64,000 bases of DNA from Scylla paramamosain (GCF_035594125.1 NC_087181.1:7922840-7986839); one strand, 5' to 3'. Numbered from the stretch's first letter, positions 1 through 11,005 are shown. Notes: a model not told the origin generated them from the sequence alone. A program made the numbers and translations.

Positions 1-3000
1 ACATTACCAAATGCGTGTATTTTGAGTGTTTTTTTCACATTCTTAGCAAAACCGCAAAAAGCATGCGAAACTAGCTTGATATGGGAAAAAAATGACCTTA
101 CCAGAACTGTTTTTTGAGTGTTTTTGAGCGTGTTAGGCAATAAAGCACTAAAAAGCAGGGCAATCATATTACACTGGAATAAAACCAACTTTTACCAAGA
201 ACTTGCCTTGAAGTGTTTTTCACCTCTTACATACCAAATCGCTAAAACGCATGCTAAACACTCCTTTATGGAGAAGCAGAATAACATTACCAAAAACAAG
301 TGTTTTTGAGTGTTTTTGATCATTTTACCTATAAAAACGCTTAAATACATACAAAGATCCCTATATTTGAGAAACGAAAGAACATTACGAGAAATGTGTA
401 TTATGAATGTTTTTAAGTTCATTAAGTACCAAAACGTTAAAACCTACAAATAACACTCTTTATAGAGAAAAAAAATAAAAAAAATAGCATTTTTATTTTT
501 TTTTTATTGATGTTCATAGGTACCAAGCTACCAAAATTCTGCCAAAATTCAGAGAAATTATGTGGAAAAAAGAACATTATCGAAAAAGTTAATTTTACCT
601 TTTTTTCGGAGTTATGTACCAAACCATCAAGTGTATGCAAAGCTACCTATTTGGGAAAATTTAACGACTTTACAAGAAACCTGTCTTTTAAGTGTTTTCT
701 GCATGTTAGGCACGAAAACGATAGATAATATGAAAGTCACTCTATATGGAAATCCAAAACAAAATTACTGAAAACGTGTCTTTTAAAAGATTTACGTAGA
801 AAAACGCTAAAACGGATGCAAACCAACCAATATGAAAAAATAGAATAATATTACCAGAAAAGTATATTTTGTGCGTTTTTGAGCTTGTTACATAAAAAAA
901 AAAAAAAAAAATGGATGCAAAGCACTGTATATTAGGAAAAAAAAAAGGACATAACGACAAACGTGTATAATGAGTGTTTTATAGTTTCACTAGAATCACA
1001 AGGCAAAAAACGCAAAAACTCGTCTGTGTTTAGAAGTTTCTAAGATACCAAAATGCTAAAACTCATGAATAACACTCTTAATCAAGAAACAGAGCACTCT
1101 TACTAAATCCATGTATTTTGAGTGTTTTTTTACATTCTTCGTTACCAAAACCCCAAATTCCATGTGAAACTAGCTTTATGTGCGAAAAAAAATGACATTA
1201 CCAAAAAATTGTCTTTGAGTGTTTTTGAGCGTGTTAGCCAATAAAGCACTAAAATGCAGGGCAATCACATTACATGGGAATAAAACCAACTTTTACGAAG
1301 AACTTGCCTTTTAGTGTTTTTGACACGTATTTAGTAAGGTTGTTCTGTTTCTCAATTAAGAGTGTTATTCATGAGTTTCAGCATTTTGGTATCTAGGAAA
1401 CTTCTCCATATACACGAGTTTTTGTGTTTTTTGCCTTGTGGGTTTTTTGAACTATAAAACATTCATTATACACTTTTCTCGCAATGTCCCTTTGTTTCTC
1501 AATATAGAGTGCTTTGTATCAATTTTTGCGTTTTTTTGTAGGTAACAAGCTCAAAAACACTCAAAATATACATTTTTGGTAATGTTTTTCTGTTTCTAGA
1601 TTATGGTTGGTTTGCATCCGTTATAGCGTTTTTCTACGTAAAACACTGAGAAGACTCGTTTTCAGTAATTTTCTTTTGGATTCCCACGTAGAGTGAGTTA
1701 TTATTATTTATCGTTTTGGTGCCTAACATGCTGAAAAACACTCAAAAGACAGATTTCTGATAAGGTCTTTAATTTCCTCATATGCGAGACCTTGCATGAC
1801 TTTTAAGTGTTTTTGAGCGTGTTACGCAATAAAGCACTAAAAGATAGGGCAATCACATTACATAAGAATAAAACGAAATTTTATCAAGAACTTGCCTTTA
1901 AGTGTTTTTGAGCTTCTTACATACCAAAACGCTAAAAAGCATGCAAAATACATTTTATGTGTTTTTGATCATGTTATCTATAAAAACGCTTAAATACATG
2001 CAAAGAACCTTATGTTTGGGAAACGAAAGGACATGACGAGAAACGTGTATTATGAGTGATTTTTAAGTTCCCTCAGTAACAAAAAGCTAAAACCCACAAA
2101 TAACACTCTTTAGAAAAAAAAAAAAAAAAAAAAATGGGATTTATTTTTTTGTTATTTATCTTCATAGGTACCGATATGCCAAAATTCTGCCAAAATTCTG
2201 GGAATTTATGTGAAAAAAAGAACATTATCATAATACTTAATTATAGATTTCTTTTTGAGATTGTTATGTACCAAACCCTAAAGTGCATGCAAAGCCACCT
2301 ATATAGGGAAACTACACGACTTTACCAGAAACCTGTCTTTTCAATGTTTTTCAGCATGTTAGGCACCAAAACGATAAATAATATGGAAGTCAGTCAATAT
2401 GTGAATTCAAAAGAAAATTACTGAAAACGTGTCTTTTCAGTGTTTTACGTAGAAAAAACGCTAAAGCGGATACAAACCATCCTATATGAAGAAATAGAAT
2501 AACATTACCAAAAAGATATATTTTGAGTGTTTTTGAGCTTGTTACCTACAAAAAATGTAAAAATGGATGTAAAGCACTCTATATTAGGAAACAAAAGGAC
2601 ATTACGAGAAACATTACAATAAACGCAAAAACTCGTGTATATAGAGAAATTTCTTACATATAAAAAAAGAATAAATGCAAAGCCTCCAATATGAGGAAAT
2701 TAAACTACCTTACTAGAAATCTGTGTTTTGAGTGTTTTTTAGCAAGTTAGGCACCAAAACGATAAATAATAGGGAACTCACTCTATATGGGAATCCAAAA
2801 CAATGTTACTGAAAACGTGTCTTCTCAGTGTTTTACGTAGAAAAACGCTAAAACGGATGCAAAGCAACCAATATCAAGAAATAGAAAAACGTTACTAAAA
2901 ACGTATATTTTGAGTGTTTTTGAGCTTGTTACCTACAAAAAACGCAAAAAATTGATGCAAAGCACTCTATATTGGGAAACAAAAGGACATTGCAAGAAAA

Positions 3001-5160
3001 GTGTATAATGAGTGTTTTATAGTTCAAAAGAACCACAAGGCAAAAAACGCAAAATCTCGTGTATATGGAGAGGTTTCGTAGATACCAAAATGTTAAATTC
3101 ATGTATAACACTCTTAATTTAGAAACAGAACAACCTTACTAAATGCGCGTATTTTGAGTGCTTTTAACATTCTTAGTTACCAAAACCCCAAATTGCATGC
3201 GAAAATAGATTGTGGGAAAAAACTTTACCAGACTTTACCAGAAAAGTGTCTTTTGAGTGTTTTTGTGCGTGATAGGCAATAAAGCACTAAAAAGGAGGGC
3301 AATCACATTACATTGGAGTAAAACGAATTTTTACCAAGAACATGCATTTAAGTGTTTTTGAGCTCCTTATATATCAAAACACTAAAACGCATGCAAAACA
3401 CACTTTATGGTGAAACAGAATAACATTACCAAAAACATGTATTTTGAGTGTTTTTGATCTTGTTGCCAATAAAAACGCTTAAATACATGCAAAGAACACT
3501 CTTTTTGGGAAACGAAAGGAGATTTCGATAAACGTGTATTATGAGTGTTTTTAAGTTCATTAATTACCAAAAAGCTAAAAGCCACAAATAACACTCTTTA
3601 TTGAGAAACAATAAATAAATAAAAAAAATACGACATTTTTTTTCTTTCTTATTCATCTTCACAGGTACCGATATGCCAAAATTCGGGCAAAATTCAGGAA
3701 ATTATGTGAAAAAACAACATTATCAAAAAAGTTAAATTTAGCTTTTTTTTCGGACTGTTATGTACCAAACCCCTAAAGTGCATGCAAACCCACCTCTAAG
3801 GGGAAATTAAACGTGTTTGCCAGAAAACGTTCTTATAAGTGTTTTTCAGCATCTTAGGAACCAACACAATAAATAACATGGAAGTCAATCTATATGGGAA
3901 ACCAAAACAAAATTACTAAAAACGTCTCTTTTCGGTGTTTTACGTAGAAAAACGCTAAAACGGATGCAAACCAACCAATATGAAGAAATAAAATAACATT
4001 ACCAAAAAGGTATATTTTTAATGTTTTTGAAATTGTTACCTACAAAAAACGCAAAAATGGATGGAAAGCACTCTATATTGGGAAGCAAAAGAACATTACC
4101 AAAAACGTGTATAATGAGTGTTTTATAGTTTCACAAGAACTACAAGGCAAAAAACGCAAAAACTCGTGTATATAGAGAAGTTTCTTACATTCTATAATGC
4201 TGAAACTCTGGAACAACACTCTTAATTAAGAAACAAGAACAATCTTACTTAATGCGTGTATTTTGAGTGTTTTTCACATTCTTAGTTACCAAAATCCCAA
4301 ATTGCATGCGAAACCAGCTCTATGTGGGAAAAAAATGACATTACCAGAAAAATGTCTTTTGAGTGTTTTTGAGCGTGTTAGGCAATAAAGCACTAAAAAG
4401 CAGGGCAAACACATTACACTCGAATAAAACCAATTTTTAACAAGAACTTACCTTTAAGTGTTTTTGAGCTCCTTATATACCAAAACACTAAAACGCATGC
4501 AAAATACACTTTATGGTGAAAGAGAAGAACATTACCAAAAGCATGTATTTTGAGTGTTTTTGATCATGTTACCAATAAAATCGCTTAAATACATGCAAAG
4601 AACCCTAGTTTTGGGGAACGAATGGACATTACGAGAAACGCTTATTATGAGTGTTTTTAAGTACCTTAAGTACCAAAAAAGCTAAAACCCACAAGTAACA
4701 CTCTTTATAGAGAAAAAAAGAAAAGAAAATATTTTTTTTTTTTTGTTATTCATCTTCATACGTACTAAGATGCCAAATTTCTGGCAACATTCTTTGAGAA
4801 TCGAAAACAAAATTACTGAAAACGTGTCTTTTTGGTGTTTTACGTAGAAAAAAACAGATGAAAACCAACCAATATGGAGAAATAGAATAACATTACCAAA
4901 GAGGTATATTTTGAGTGTTTTTGAGCTTGTTATCTACAAAAAAAACGCGAAAATTGATGCAAAGCACTCCCTATTGGGAAAGAAAAGGACATTACAAGAA
5001 ACATGTATAATGAGTGTCTTATTATTTTCGGGCAAAAGAAATTGTGGTTCACAAGAACCACAAGGCAAAAAAACGCAAAAACTCGTGTATATAAAGAAGT
5101 TTCTTAGATACCAAAATGCTGAAACTCATGAATAACAATCTTGATTGAGAAACAGAACAA
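1..5160 (+). repeat. Super-unit 1a (about 5.2 kb), first copy of the 15.1-kb duplication
   Basis: G1 anchors lie at 116, 1216, 1805, 3255 and 4361. The window starts in the G8 tail just before a G9 variant with tcttagcaaaaccgcaaaaagc. The super-unit contains an inverted segment at 1323-1798 and a G2-G3 fusion near 1950-1965. It also has a G8-to-G4 deletion near 2660-2680 (tcttacatataaaaaaag joined to aatgcaaagcctcc) and a G4-to-G5 deletion near 4785-4800. The same defects recur in order in 15119-20286, which shows that they predate the duplication. Confidence 0.8.
1323..1798 (-). repeat. Inverted satellite segment in super-unit 1a
   Basis: Monomer polarity flips here. After gtgtttttgacacg the sequence becomes reverse-orientation G8 (tttagtaaggttgttctg), then reverse G7, G6 (tctacgtaaaacactgag), G5 (gcctaacatgctgaaaaaca) and the G4 tail. 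It ends at cttgcatg, where forward G1-type sequence resumes. The same segment with the same junctions recurs at 6486, 16441, 21614 and 50821. No target-site duplication or terminal inverted repeat of a transposon is visible, so an ancestral inversion later copied with its surroundings is the simplest reading. Confidence 0.85.
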
Positions 5161-8100
5161 CATTACCAAATGCATGTATTTTGATTTTTTTTTTCACATT
5201 CTTCGCAAAACCCTAAATAGCATGCGAAACTAGCTTTATGTGGGAAAAAAAATAACATTACCAGAACTTTCTTTTCTGTTTTTGACTGTGTTAGGCAATA
5301 AAGCACTAAAAAGCAGGGCAATCATATTACATTGGAATAAAACCAACTTTTACCAATAACTTGCCTTAAAGTGTTTTCAGCTCCTTACATACCAAATCGT
5401 TAAAACGCATCCAAACACTCCTTTATAGAGAAGCAGAATAACAATACCAAAAACAAGTGTTTTGATTGTTTTTTATCATGTTACCTATAAAAACGCTTAA
5501 ATACTTGCAAAGATCCCCATATTTGGGAAACGAAAGGACATTACGAGAAATGTGTATTATGAATGTTTTTTAACTTCCTTAAGTACCAAAACGTTAAAAC
5601 CTACAAATAACACTCTTTATAGAGAAAAAAAATAAATAAAAAAATAGCATTTTTATTTTTTTGTTATTGATGTTCATAAATATCAACATGCCAAAATTCT
5701 GCCAAAATTCAGGGAAATTATGTGGAAAAAACATTATCGAAAAAGTTAATTTTACCTTTTTTTCGGAGTTATGTTCCAAACCATAAAGTGTATGCAAAGC
5801 CACCTATCTGATGAAATTTAACGACTTTACAAGAAACCTGTCTTTTGAGTGTTTTTTGCATGTTAGGCACCAAAAGGATAAATAATATGAAAGTCACTCT
5901 ATATGGAAATCCAAAAGAAAATGACTGAAAACGTGTCTTTTAAAAGATTTACGTAGAAAAACGCTAAAACGGATGCCAACCAATGCCAAACCAACCAATA
6001 TGAAAAAAATAGAATAACATTACCAAAAAAGTATATTTTGTGTGTTTTTGAGCTTGTTACAAAAAAACGCGAATATGGGTGCAAACCAGTCTATATAAGG
6101 AAAAAAAAGGACATAACGAGAAACGTGTATAATGAGTGTTTTATAGTTTCACCAGAATCACAAGGCAAAAAAACGCAAAAACTCGACTGTATGGAGAAGT
6201 TTCTAAGATACCAAAATACTGAAACTCATGAATAACACTCTTAATCAAGAAACAGAACAACCTTACTAAATGCGTGTATTTTGAGTGTTTTTTTACATTC
6301 TTAGTTACCAAAACCCCAAATTCCATGCGAAACTAGCTTTATGTGGGAAAAAAATGATATTACCAGAAAAGTGTCTTTGAGTCTTTTTGAGCGTGTTAGG
6401 CAATAAAGCACTAAAAACGAAGCCAATCACAATACATAGAAATAAAACCAACTTTTACGAAGAACTTGCCTTTTACTGTTTTTGACACACATTTAGTAAT
6501 GTTGTTCTGTTTTTCAATTAAGAGTGTTATTCATGAGTTTCAGCATTTTGGTATATAGAAAACTTCTCCATATACACGAGTTTTTGCAATTTTTGCCTTG
6601 TGGTTTTTTTGAACTATAAAATATTCATTGTACACTTTTCTTGCAATGTCCCTTTGTTTCCCAATATAGAGTGCTTTGTATTCATTTTCGAGTTTTTTGT
6701 AGGTAACAAGCTGAAAAACACTCAAAATATACATTTTTGGTAATATTTTTCTGCTTCTTGATATTGCTTGTTTTGTATCAGTTTTAGCGTTTTTCTACGT
6801 AAAACACTGAGAAGACACGTTTTCAGTAATTTTCCTTTGGATTCCCACATAGAGTGAGTTTCTTCTTATTTATCGTTTTGGTGCCTAACATGCTGAAAAA
6901 CACTTAAAAGACAGATTTCTGATAAGGTCTTTATCTTCTTCATATGGGAGGCTTTCCATGTCTTTTCAGTGTTTTTGAGCTTGTTACGCAATAAAGCACT
7001 AAAAGCCAGGGCAATCACATTACAAGGGAATAAAACCAAATTTTACCAAGAACTTGCCTTTAAGTGTTTTTGAGCTTCTTACATACCAAAACGCTAAAAC
7101 GCATGCAAAATACATTTTATGGAGAAACAGAATTACATTACCAAATACATGTATTTTGAGTGTTTTTGATCGTTATCAATAAAAACGCTTAATAAATACA
7201 TGCAAAGAACCTTATGTTTGGGAAACGAAAGGACATTACGAGAAACGTGTATTATGAGTGATTTTTAAGTTCCCTCAGTACCAAGAAGCTAAAACCAAAA
7301 AATGACACTCTTTAGAAAAAATAAATAAATAAAAAAAAAAAAATAATGGGATTTTTTTTTTTTGTTATTTATCTTCATAGGTATCGAGATGCCAAAATTC
7401 TGCCAAAATTCAGGGAATTTATGTGGAAAAAAGAACATTATCATAAAAGTTAATTATAGATTTTTTTTCGGATTGTTATGTACCAAACCCTAAAGTGCAT
7501 GCAATGCCACCTATATTGGGAAGTTAAACGACTTTACCAGAAACCTGTCTTTTCAGTGTTTTTTCAGCATGTTAGGCACCAAAACGATAAATAATATGGA
7601 AGTCAGTCAATATTTGAATTCAAAAGAAAATTAATGAAAACGTGTCTTTTCACTGTTTTACGTAGAAAAACGCTGAAGCGGATACAAACCACCGTATATG
7701 AAGAAATAGAATAACATTACCAAAAATATAAATTTTGAGTGTTTTTGAGCTTGTTACCTACAAAAAATGCAAAAATGGATGTAAAGTACCCTATATTAGG
7801 AAACAAAAGGACATTACGAGAAACGTATATAATGAGTGTTTTATAGTTTTAAAAGAACCACAAGGCAATCAACGCAAAAACTCGTGTATATAGAGAAATT
7901 TCTAACATTCCAAAATAAATAAATGCAAAGCCTCCAATATGAATAAATAAAACGACCTTATCAGAAATCTGTGTTTTTTAGTGTTTTTTAGCATGTTAGG
8001 CACCAAAACGATAAATAATAAGGAACTCACTCTACATGGGAATCCAAAACAAAGTTACTGAAAACGTGTCTTCTCAGTGTTTTACATAGAAAAACGTTAA

Positions 8101-9172
8101 AACGGATGGAAACCAACCAATATCAAGAAATAGAAAAACGTTACCAAAAAGGTATATTTCGATTGTTTTTGAGCTTTTTACCTACAAAAAACGCGAAAAT
8201 TGATGCGAAGCACTCTACATTAGGAAACAAAAGGACATTGCAAGAAAAGTGTATAAGGAGTGTTTTATAGTTCAAAAGAACCAAAAAGCAAAAATCGCAA
8301 AAACTCGTGTATATGGAGAGATTTCCTAAATACCAAAATGCTGAAACTCATGAATAACACTCTTAATGAAAAAACAGAACAACCTTACTAAATGCGTGTA
8401 TTTTTAGTGCTTTTCACATTCTTAGTTACCATAACCCCAAATTGCATGCGAAACCACCTTTATGTGAGAAAAAAATGACTTTACCAAAAAGTGTCTATTA
8501 AGTGTTTTTGAGCGTGATAGGCAATAAAGCACTAAAAAGCAGGGCATTCATATTACATTGGAATAACACCAATTTATACAAAAAACTTGCCTTTAAGTGT
8601 TTTTAAGCTGCTTATATACAAAACTGCTAAAACGCATGGAAAACACACTTTATGGAGAAACAGAATAACATTACCAAAAACATGTATTTACAGTGTTTTT
8701 GATCATGTTATCTATAAAAACGCTTAAATACTTGCAAAGAACATTATGTTTGGGAAACAAAAAGACATTACGAAAAACGTGTATTATGAGTGTTTTTTAA
8801 GTTCCTTAAGTACCAAAAATCTAAAACTCACAAATAACACTCTTTATTTAGAAAATAAAAAATAAGAAAATAAAAATAATAGAACTTTTTTTTTTTTTTT
8901 TTTTGCTATTCATTTTCATAGGTACCAAGATGCCAAAATTCTGGGAAAAAATTCACGGCAATCATATGATAAATCAATATTATCAAAAAAGTTAATTTAA
9001 GCTTTTTTTTTCGGACTGTTATGTACCAAACCCTGAATTGCATGCAAAGCCTCCTATATGAAGAAATTAAACGACCTTACCAGAAATCTGTATTTTGAGT
9101 GTTTTTAGCATCTTAGGCACCAAAACGATAAATAATAAGGAACTCATTCTATATGGGAATCCAAAACAAAGT
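5161..9172 (+). repeat. Super-unit 1b (partial, about 4.0 kb)
   Basis: Begins like position 1 (acattaccaaatgcatgtattttga) and follows the plan of super-unit 1a. G1 anchors are near 5274, 6379, 6967 and 8500, with an inverted segment at 6486-6960 and the G8-to-G4 deletion near 7915-7930. It is colinear with 20287-24297 but stops at 9172. There a G5 block (ggaatccaaaacaaagt) is joined directly to a G4 start (gattttaagttttttaag). The other copy continues normally with G6, so a deletion or recombination endpoint lies at 9172/9173. Confidence 0.8.
6486..6960 (-). repeat. Inverted satellite segment in super-unit 1b
   Basis: Reverse-orientation G8 to G4-tail block with the same two junctions as 1323-1798: gtttttgacacac into catttagtaatg on the left, and ggctttccatg into tcttttcagtg on the right. 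The right junction sequence (ctttccatgtcttttcag) differs from the cttgcatgacttttaag of 1323-1798, which defines two subtypes of the segment. The second subtype is shared with 21614-22094, 28478-28723 and 50821-51262. Confidence 0.85.
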
Positions 9173-9984
9173 GATTTTAAGTTTTTTAAGTACCAAAAAG
9201 CTAAAAGCCACAAATAACACTCTTTATAGAGAAAAAAATAAAATAAATAAATAAAAAAATAGCATTTTTTTTTTATTCATATTCATAGTTACTGAAATGC
9301 TGAAAGTCTGGCAAAAATCAGGGAAATCATGTGAAAAAAAAACATTATCAAAAAAGTTAATTTTAGCTTTTTTTTTGGACTGTTATGTACCAAACCCTAA
9401 AGTGCATCCAAAGCCACCTATATAGGGAAATTACACGACTTTACCAGAAACCTCTCTTTTGAGGGTTTTCTTTTTTAGCATGTTAGGCATCAAAAGTATA
9501 AATAATATGGAAGTCACTCGATATGGGAATGCAAAACAAAATTACTGAAAACGTGTCTTTTCAGTGTTTTACGTAGAAAAACGCTAAAACGGATGGAAAC
9601 CAACCAATATGAAGAAATACAATAACATTACCAAAAAGGTATATTTTGAGTGTTTTTTAGCCTGTTAACCACAAAAAACGCGAAAACGGATGCAAAGCAC
9701 TCTATATTGGGAAACAAAAGGACATTACAAGAAACGTGTATAATGAGTGTTTTATGGTTTCACAAGACCCACAAGGCAAAAAACGCAAAAACTCGTATAT
9801 ATGAATAAGTTTCTTAGATACCAAAATGCTGAAACTCATGAATAACACTCTTAATTGAAAAACAGAACCTCACTATATGCGTGTATTTTGAGAGCTTTTC
9901 ACCTTCTTAGTTACCAAAACCCCAAATTGCATGCGAAACCAGATTTATGTGGGAAAAAATGACATTACCAGAAAAGTGTCTTTT

Positions 9985-10079
9985 GAGTGTTTTTGAGCGT
10001 TATAGGATATAAAGCACTAAAAAGCAAGGGAATCACATTAAATTCGAATAAAACCAATTTTTACCAAGAACTTGCCTTT
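9985..10079 (+). repeat. Monomer G1 of the reference unit
   Basis: A 95-bp monomer recognised by its unique 'gcaataaagcactaaaaagc' stretch, followed by an aatcacatta segment and 'ttaccaagaacttgccttta'. It is the easiest block to anchor. G1 recurs about every 1.1 kb (for example 9985, 11104, 12228, 13309, 14314), so its spacing shows where units are deleted or rearranged. In this copy the usual gttaggcaata reads ttataggatata. Confidence 0.85.
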
Positions 10080-10175
10080 AAGTGTTTTTGAGCTCCTTAT
10101 ATACCAAAACGCTAAAACGCCTGCAAAAACACACTTTATGGAGAAACAGAATAACATTACCAAAACATGTAGTTT
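10080..10175 (+). repeat. Monomer G2 of the reference unit
   Basis: A 96-bp monomer carrying 'agctccttatataccaaaac' then gctaaaacgc, cactttatggagaaacag and aataacattacc. Most copies in the window have a GCATGC (SphI-type) hexamer after aaaacgc; here it reads cctgca. The core taccaaaacgctaaaacg matches the corresponding positions of G5, G6 and G7, which shows common monomer ancestry. Confidence 0.8.
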
Positions 10176-10272
10176 TAATGTTTTTGATCATGTTATCTAT
10201 AAAAACGCCTAAATACATAGAAAGAACCTTATGTTTGGGAAACGAAAGGACATTACGAAAAACGTGTATTAT
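10176..10272 (+). repeat. Monomer G3 of the reference unit
   Basis: A 97-bp monomer with 'gatcatgttatctataaaaa', then aatacatagaaagaac and 'tttgggaaacgaaaggacat', ending aaaaacgtgtattat. Its tail (gggaaacgaaaggacattacg) closely resembles the G7 tail (gggaaacaaaaggacattacg), so G3 and G7 are probably sister monomers. The resemblance is seen in the sequence; the relationship is inferred. Confidence 0.8.
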
Positions 10273-10333
10273 GAGTGTTTTTAAGTTCCTTAAGTACCAA
10301 AAAGCTAAAACCCACAAAAAACACTCTTTATTT

Positions 10334-10383
10334 AGAAAAAAATAAAATAAATAAATAATTGGATTTTTTTTTTTTTTTTTTTT
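10334..10383 (+). repeat. A-rich then T-rich low-complexity tract in G4
   Basis: An A-rich run with taaa/taaataa interruptions (10334-10358) is followed after five bases by 20 consecutive T (10364-10383). An equivalent tract occurs once per complete HOR with variable length and interruption. Other long examples are near 471-509, 2110-2134, 8886-8904 and 35060-35080 (about 21 T). Length variation even between otherwise near-identical copies fits slippage. The A-then-T order could form a hairpin or an easily unwound element; that role is inference. Confidence 0.9.
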
Positions 10384-10502
10384 GTCATTCATCTTCATAG
10401 GTACCGAGATGACAAAATTCTGGGAAAATTCAGGGCAATTATATGATAAAAGAATATTATCAAAAAAGTTGATTTCAGCTTTTTTTCGGAGTGTCACGTA
10501 CC

Positions 10503-10512
10503 AAACCCTAAA
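10503..10512 (+). promoter_or_regulatory. Telobox-like AAACCCTAAA in the G4 tail
   Basis: The ten bases aaaccctaaa match the plant telomere-repeat/telobox core. The same motif, in the context taccaaaccctaaag, recurs in most units (for example near 2274-2284 and 42871-42882). Some copies have an extra C (aaacccctaaag, near 3768-3778). In plants teloboxes are bound by Myb-type TRB proteins. Binding here is speculative, and the motif may simply be ancestral monomer sequence. Confidence 0.4.
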
Positions 10513-10571
10513 GAGCATGCAAAGCCTCCTATATGAGGAAATTGAATGACTTTACCAGAAATCTGTCTTTT

Positions 10572-10667
10572 GAGTGTTTTTCAGCATGTTAGGCACCAAA
10601 ACGATAAATGATAATGAACTCACTCAATATGGGAATCCAAAACAAAATTACTGAAAACGTGTCTTCT
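10572..10667 (+). repeat. Monomer G5 of the reference unit
   Basis: A 96-bp monomer with 'cagcatgttaggcaccaaaa' then cgataaatgataatgaactcac, and 'gggaatccaaaacaaaatta' before ctgaaaacgtgtctt. A deleted subfamily of G5 retains only caatttcaacaatattac between its start and its ctgaaaacgtg end (see 13838-13887). The first half of the block matches G1 (gttaggca). Confidence 0.8.
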
Positions 10668-10754
10668 CATCATTTTACGTAGAAAAAACGCTAAAACGGA
10701 TGCAAACCAACAAATATTAAGAAATAGAAAAACATTACCAAAAAGGTACATTTT
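10668..10754 (+). repeat. Monomer G6 of the reference unit, with TACGTA site
   Basis: An 87-bp monomer containing ttttacgtagaaaa, then 'cgctaaaacggatgcaaacc' and a caaatattaagaaatag segment. The hexamer TACGTA (SnaBI-type, 10676-10681) is kept in nearly every HOR, so this is one of the least variable blocks. It is shorter than the other monomers because the gtgttttt start is condensed to cagtgtttta or similar. Confidence 0.85.
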
Positions 10755-10858
10755 GAGTGTTTTGAGCTTGTTACCTACAAAAAAAAAAAAAACGAGAAAA
10801 TTGATGCAAAGCACTCTATATTGGGAAAGAAAGGGACATTGCCAGAAAAGTGTATAAT
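10755..10858 (+). repeat. Monomer G7 of the reference unit
   Basis: A 104-bp monomer with 'gagcttgttacctacaaaaa', then a variable A-run, acgagaaaattgatgcaaagc, and 'actctatattgggaaagaaa'. The acgcg following the A-run in many copies is a CpG-rich spot that often appears as atgca or acgca elsewhere, as expected from CpG decay. The A-run after ctac is stretched to 14 here, lengthening the block. Confidence 0.8.
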
Positions 10859-11005
10859 GAGTGTTTTATAGTTCAAAAGAACCACAAGGCAAAAAACGTA
10901 AAAACTCGTGTATATGGAGAAGTTTCCTAGATACCAAAATGCTGAAACTCATGAATAACACTCTTAATTGAGAAACAGAACAACCTTACTAAATGCGTGT
11001 ATTTT
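10859..11005 (+). repeat. Compound block G8 of the reference unit
   Basis: A 147-bp block equal to about one and a half monomers. The first part reads 'gagtgttttatagttcaaaa' then gaaccacaaggcaaaaaacg and actcgtgtatatgg. The second part reads ttcctagataccaaaatgctgaaactcatg then 'aataacactcttaattgaga' and aacaaccttactaaatgcgtg. A variant of its beginning carries a short insertion that creates a perfect hairpin (see 11993-12016). Part of G8 is retained as the left end of the recurring inverted segments. Confidence 0.8.

Larger units (their letters stand above)
10273..10571 (+). repeat. Compound block G4 of the reference unit, with A/T tract, GGTACC box and telobox-like motif
   Basis: A 299-bp block, about three monomers long. 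Part one is 'aagttccttaagtaccaaaa' followed by acactcttta. Part two is an A-rich then T-rich tract (10334-10383) running into cttcataggtaccgagatg and an 'aaaattctgggaaaattcag' segment. Part three is tcggagtgtcacgtaccaaaccctaaag followed by gcatgcaaagcc, which follows the monomer consensus again. The GGTACC at 10400-10405 is a KpnI recognition sequence kept in many units and altered to ggtact or cgtacc in others. Deletions in the array often have one end inside this block. Confidence 0.85.

Noticed and set aside
2134..2424. 96-codon plus-strand frame starting after an A-run
   Set aside because: It is a translation of G4-G5 satellite. Its counterpart in the duplicated copy (near 17260-17550) is disrupted, which argues against coding.
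10230..10272. CENP-B-box-like site around gggaaacgaaagg
   Set aside because: The spacing of TTCG, A and CGGG required by the CENP-B box is not met on either strand, so no claim of CENP-B binding is made.
10503..10512. Interstitial telomere tract
   Set aside because: Only about one and a half telomere-type repeats occur per HOR, without a tandem run. It is kept only as a telobox-like motif.
10078..10518. Longest open reading frame (146 codons, minus strand)
   Set aside because: It lies inside the reference HOR and crosses the T/A tract, which gives runs of lysine. It is not kept open in neighbouring units and has no domain or codon pattern of a gene. It is chance read-through of satellite.
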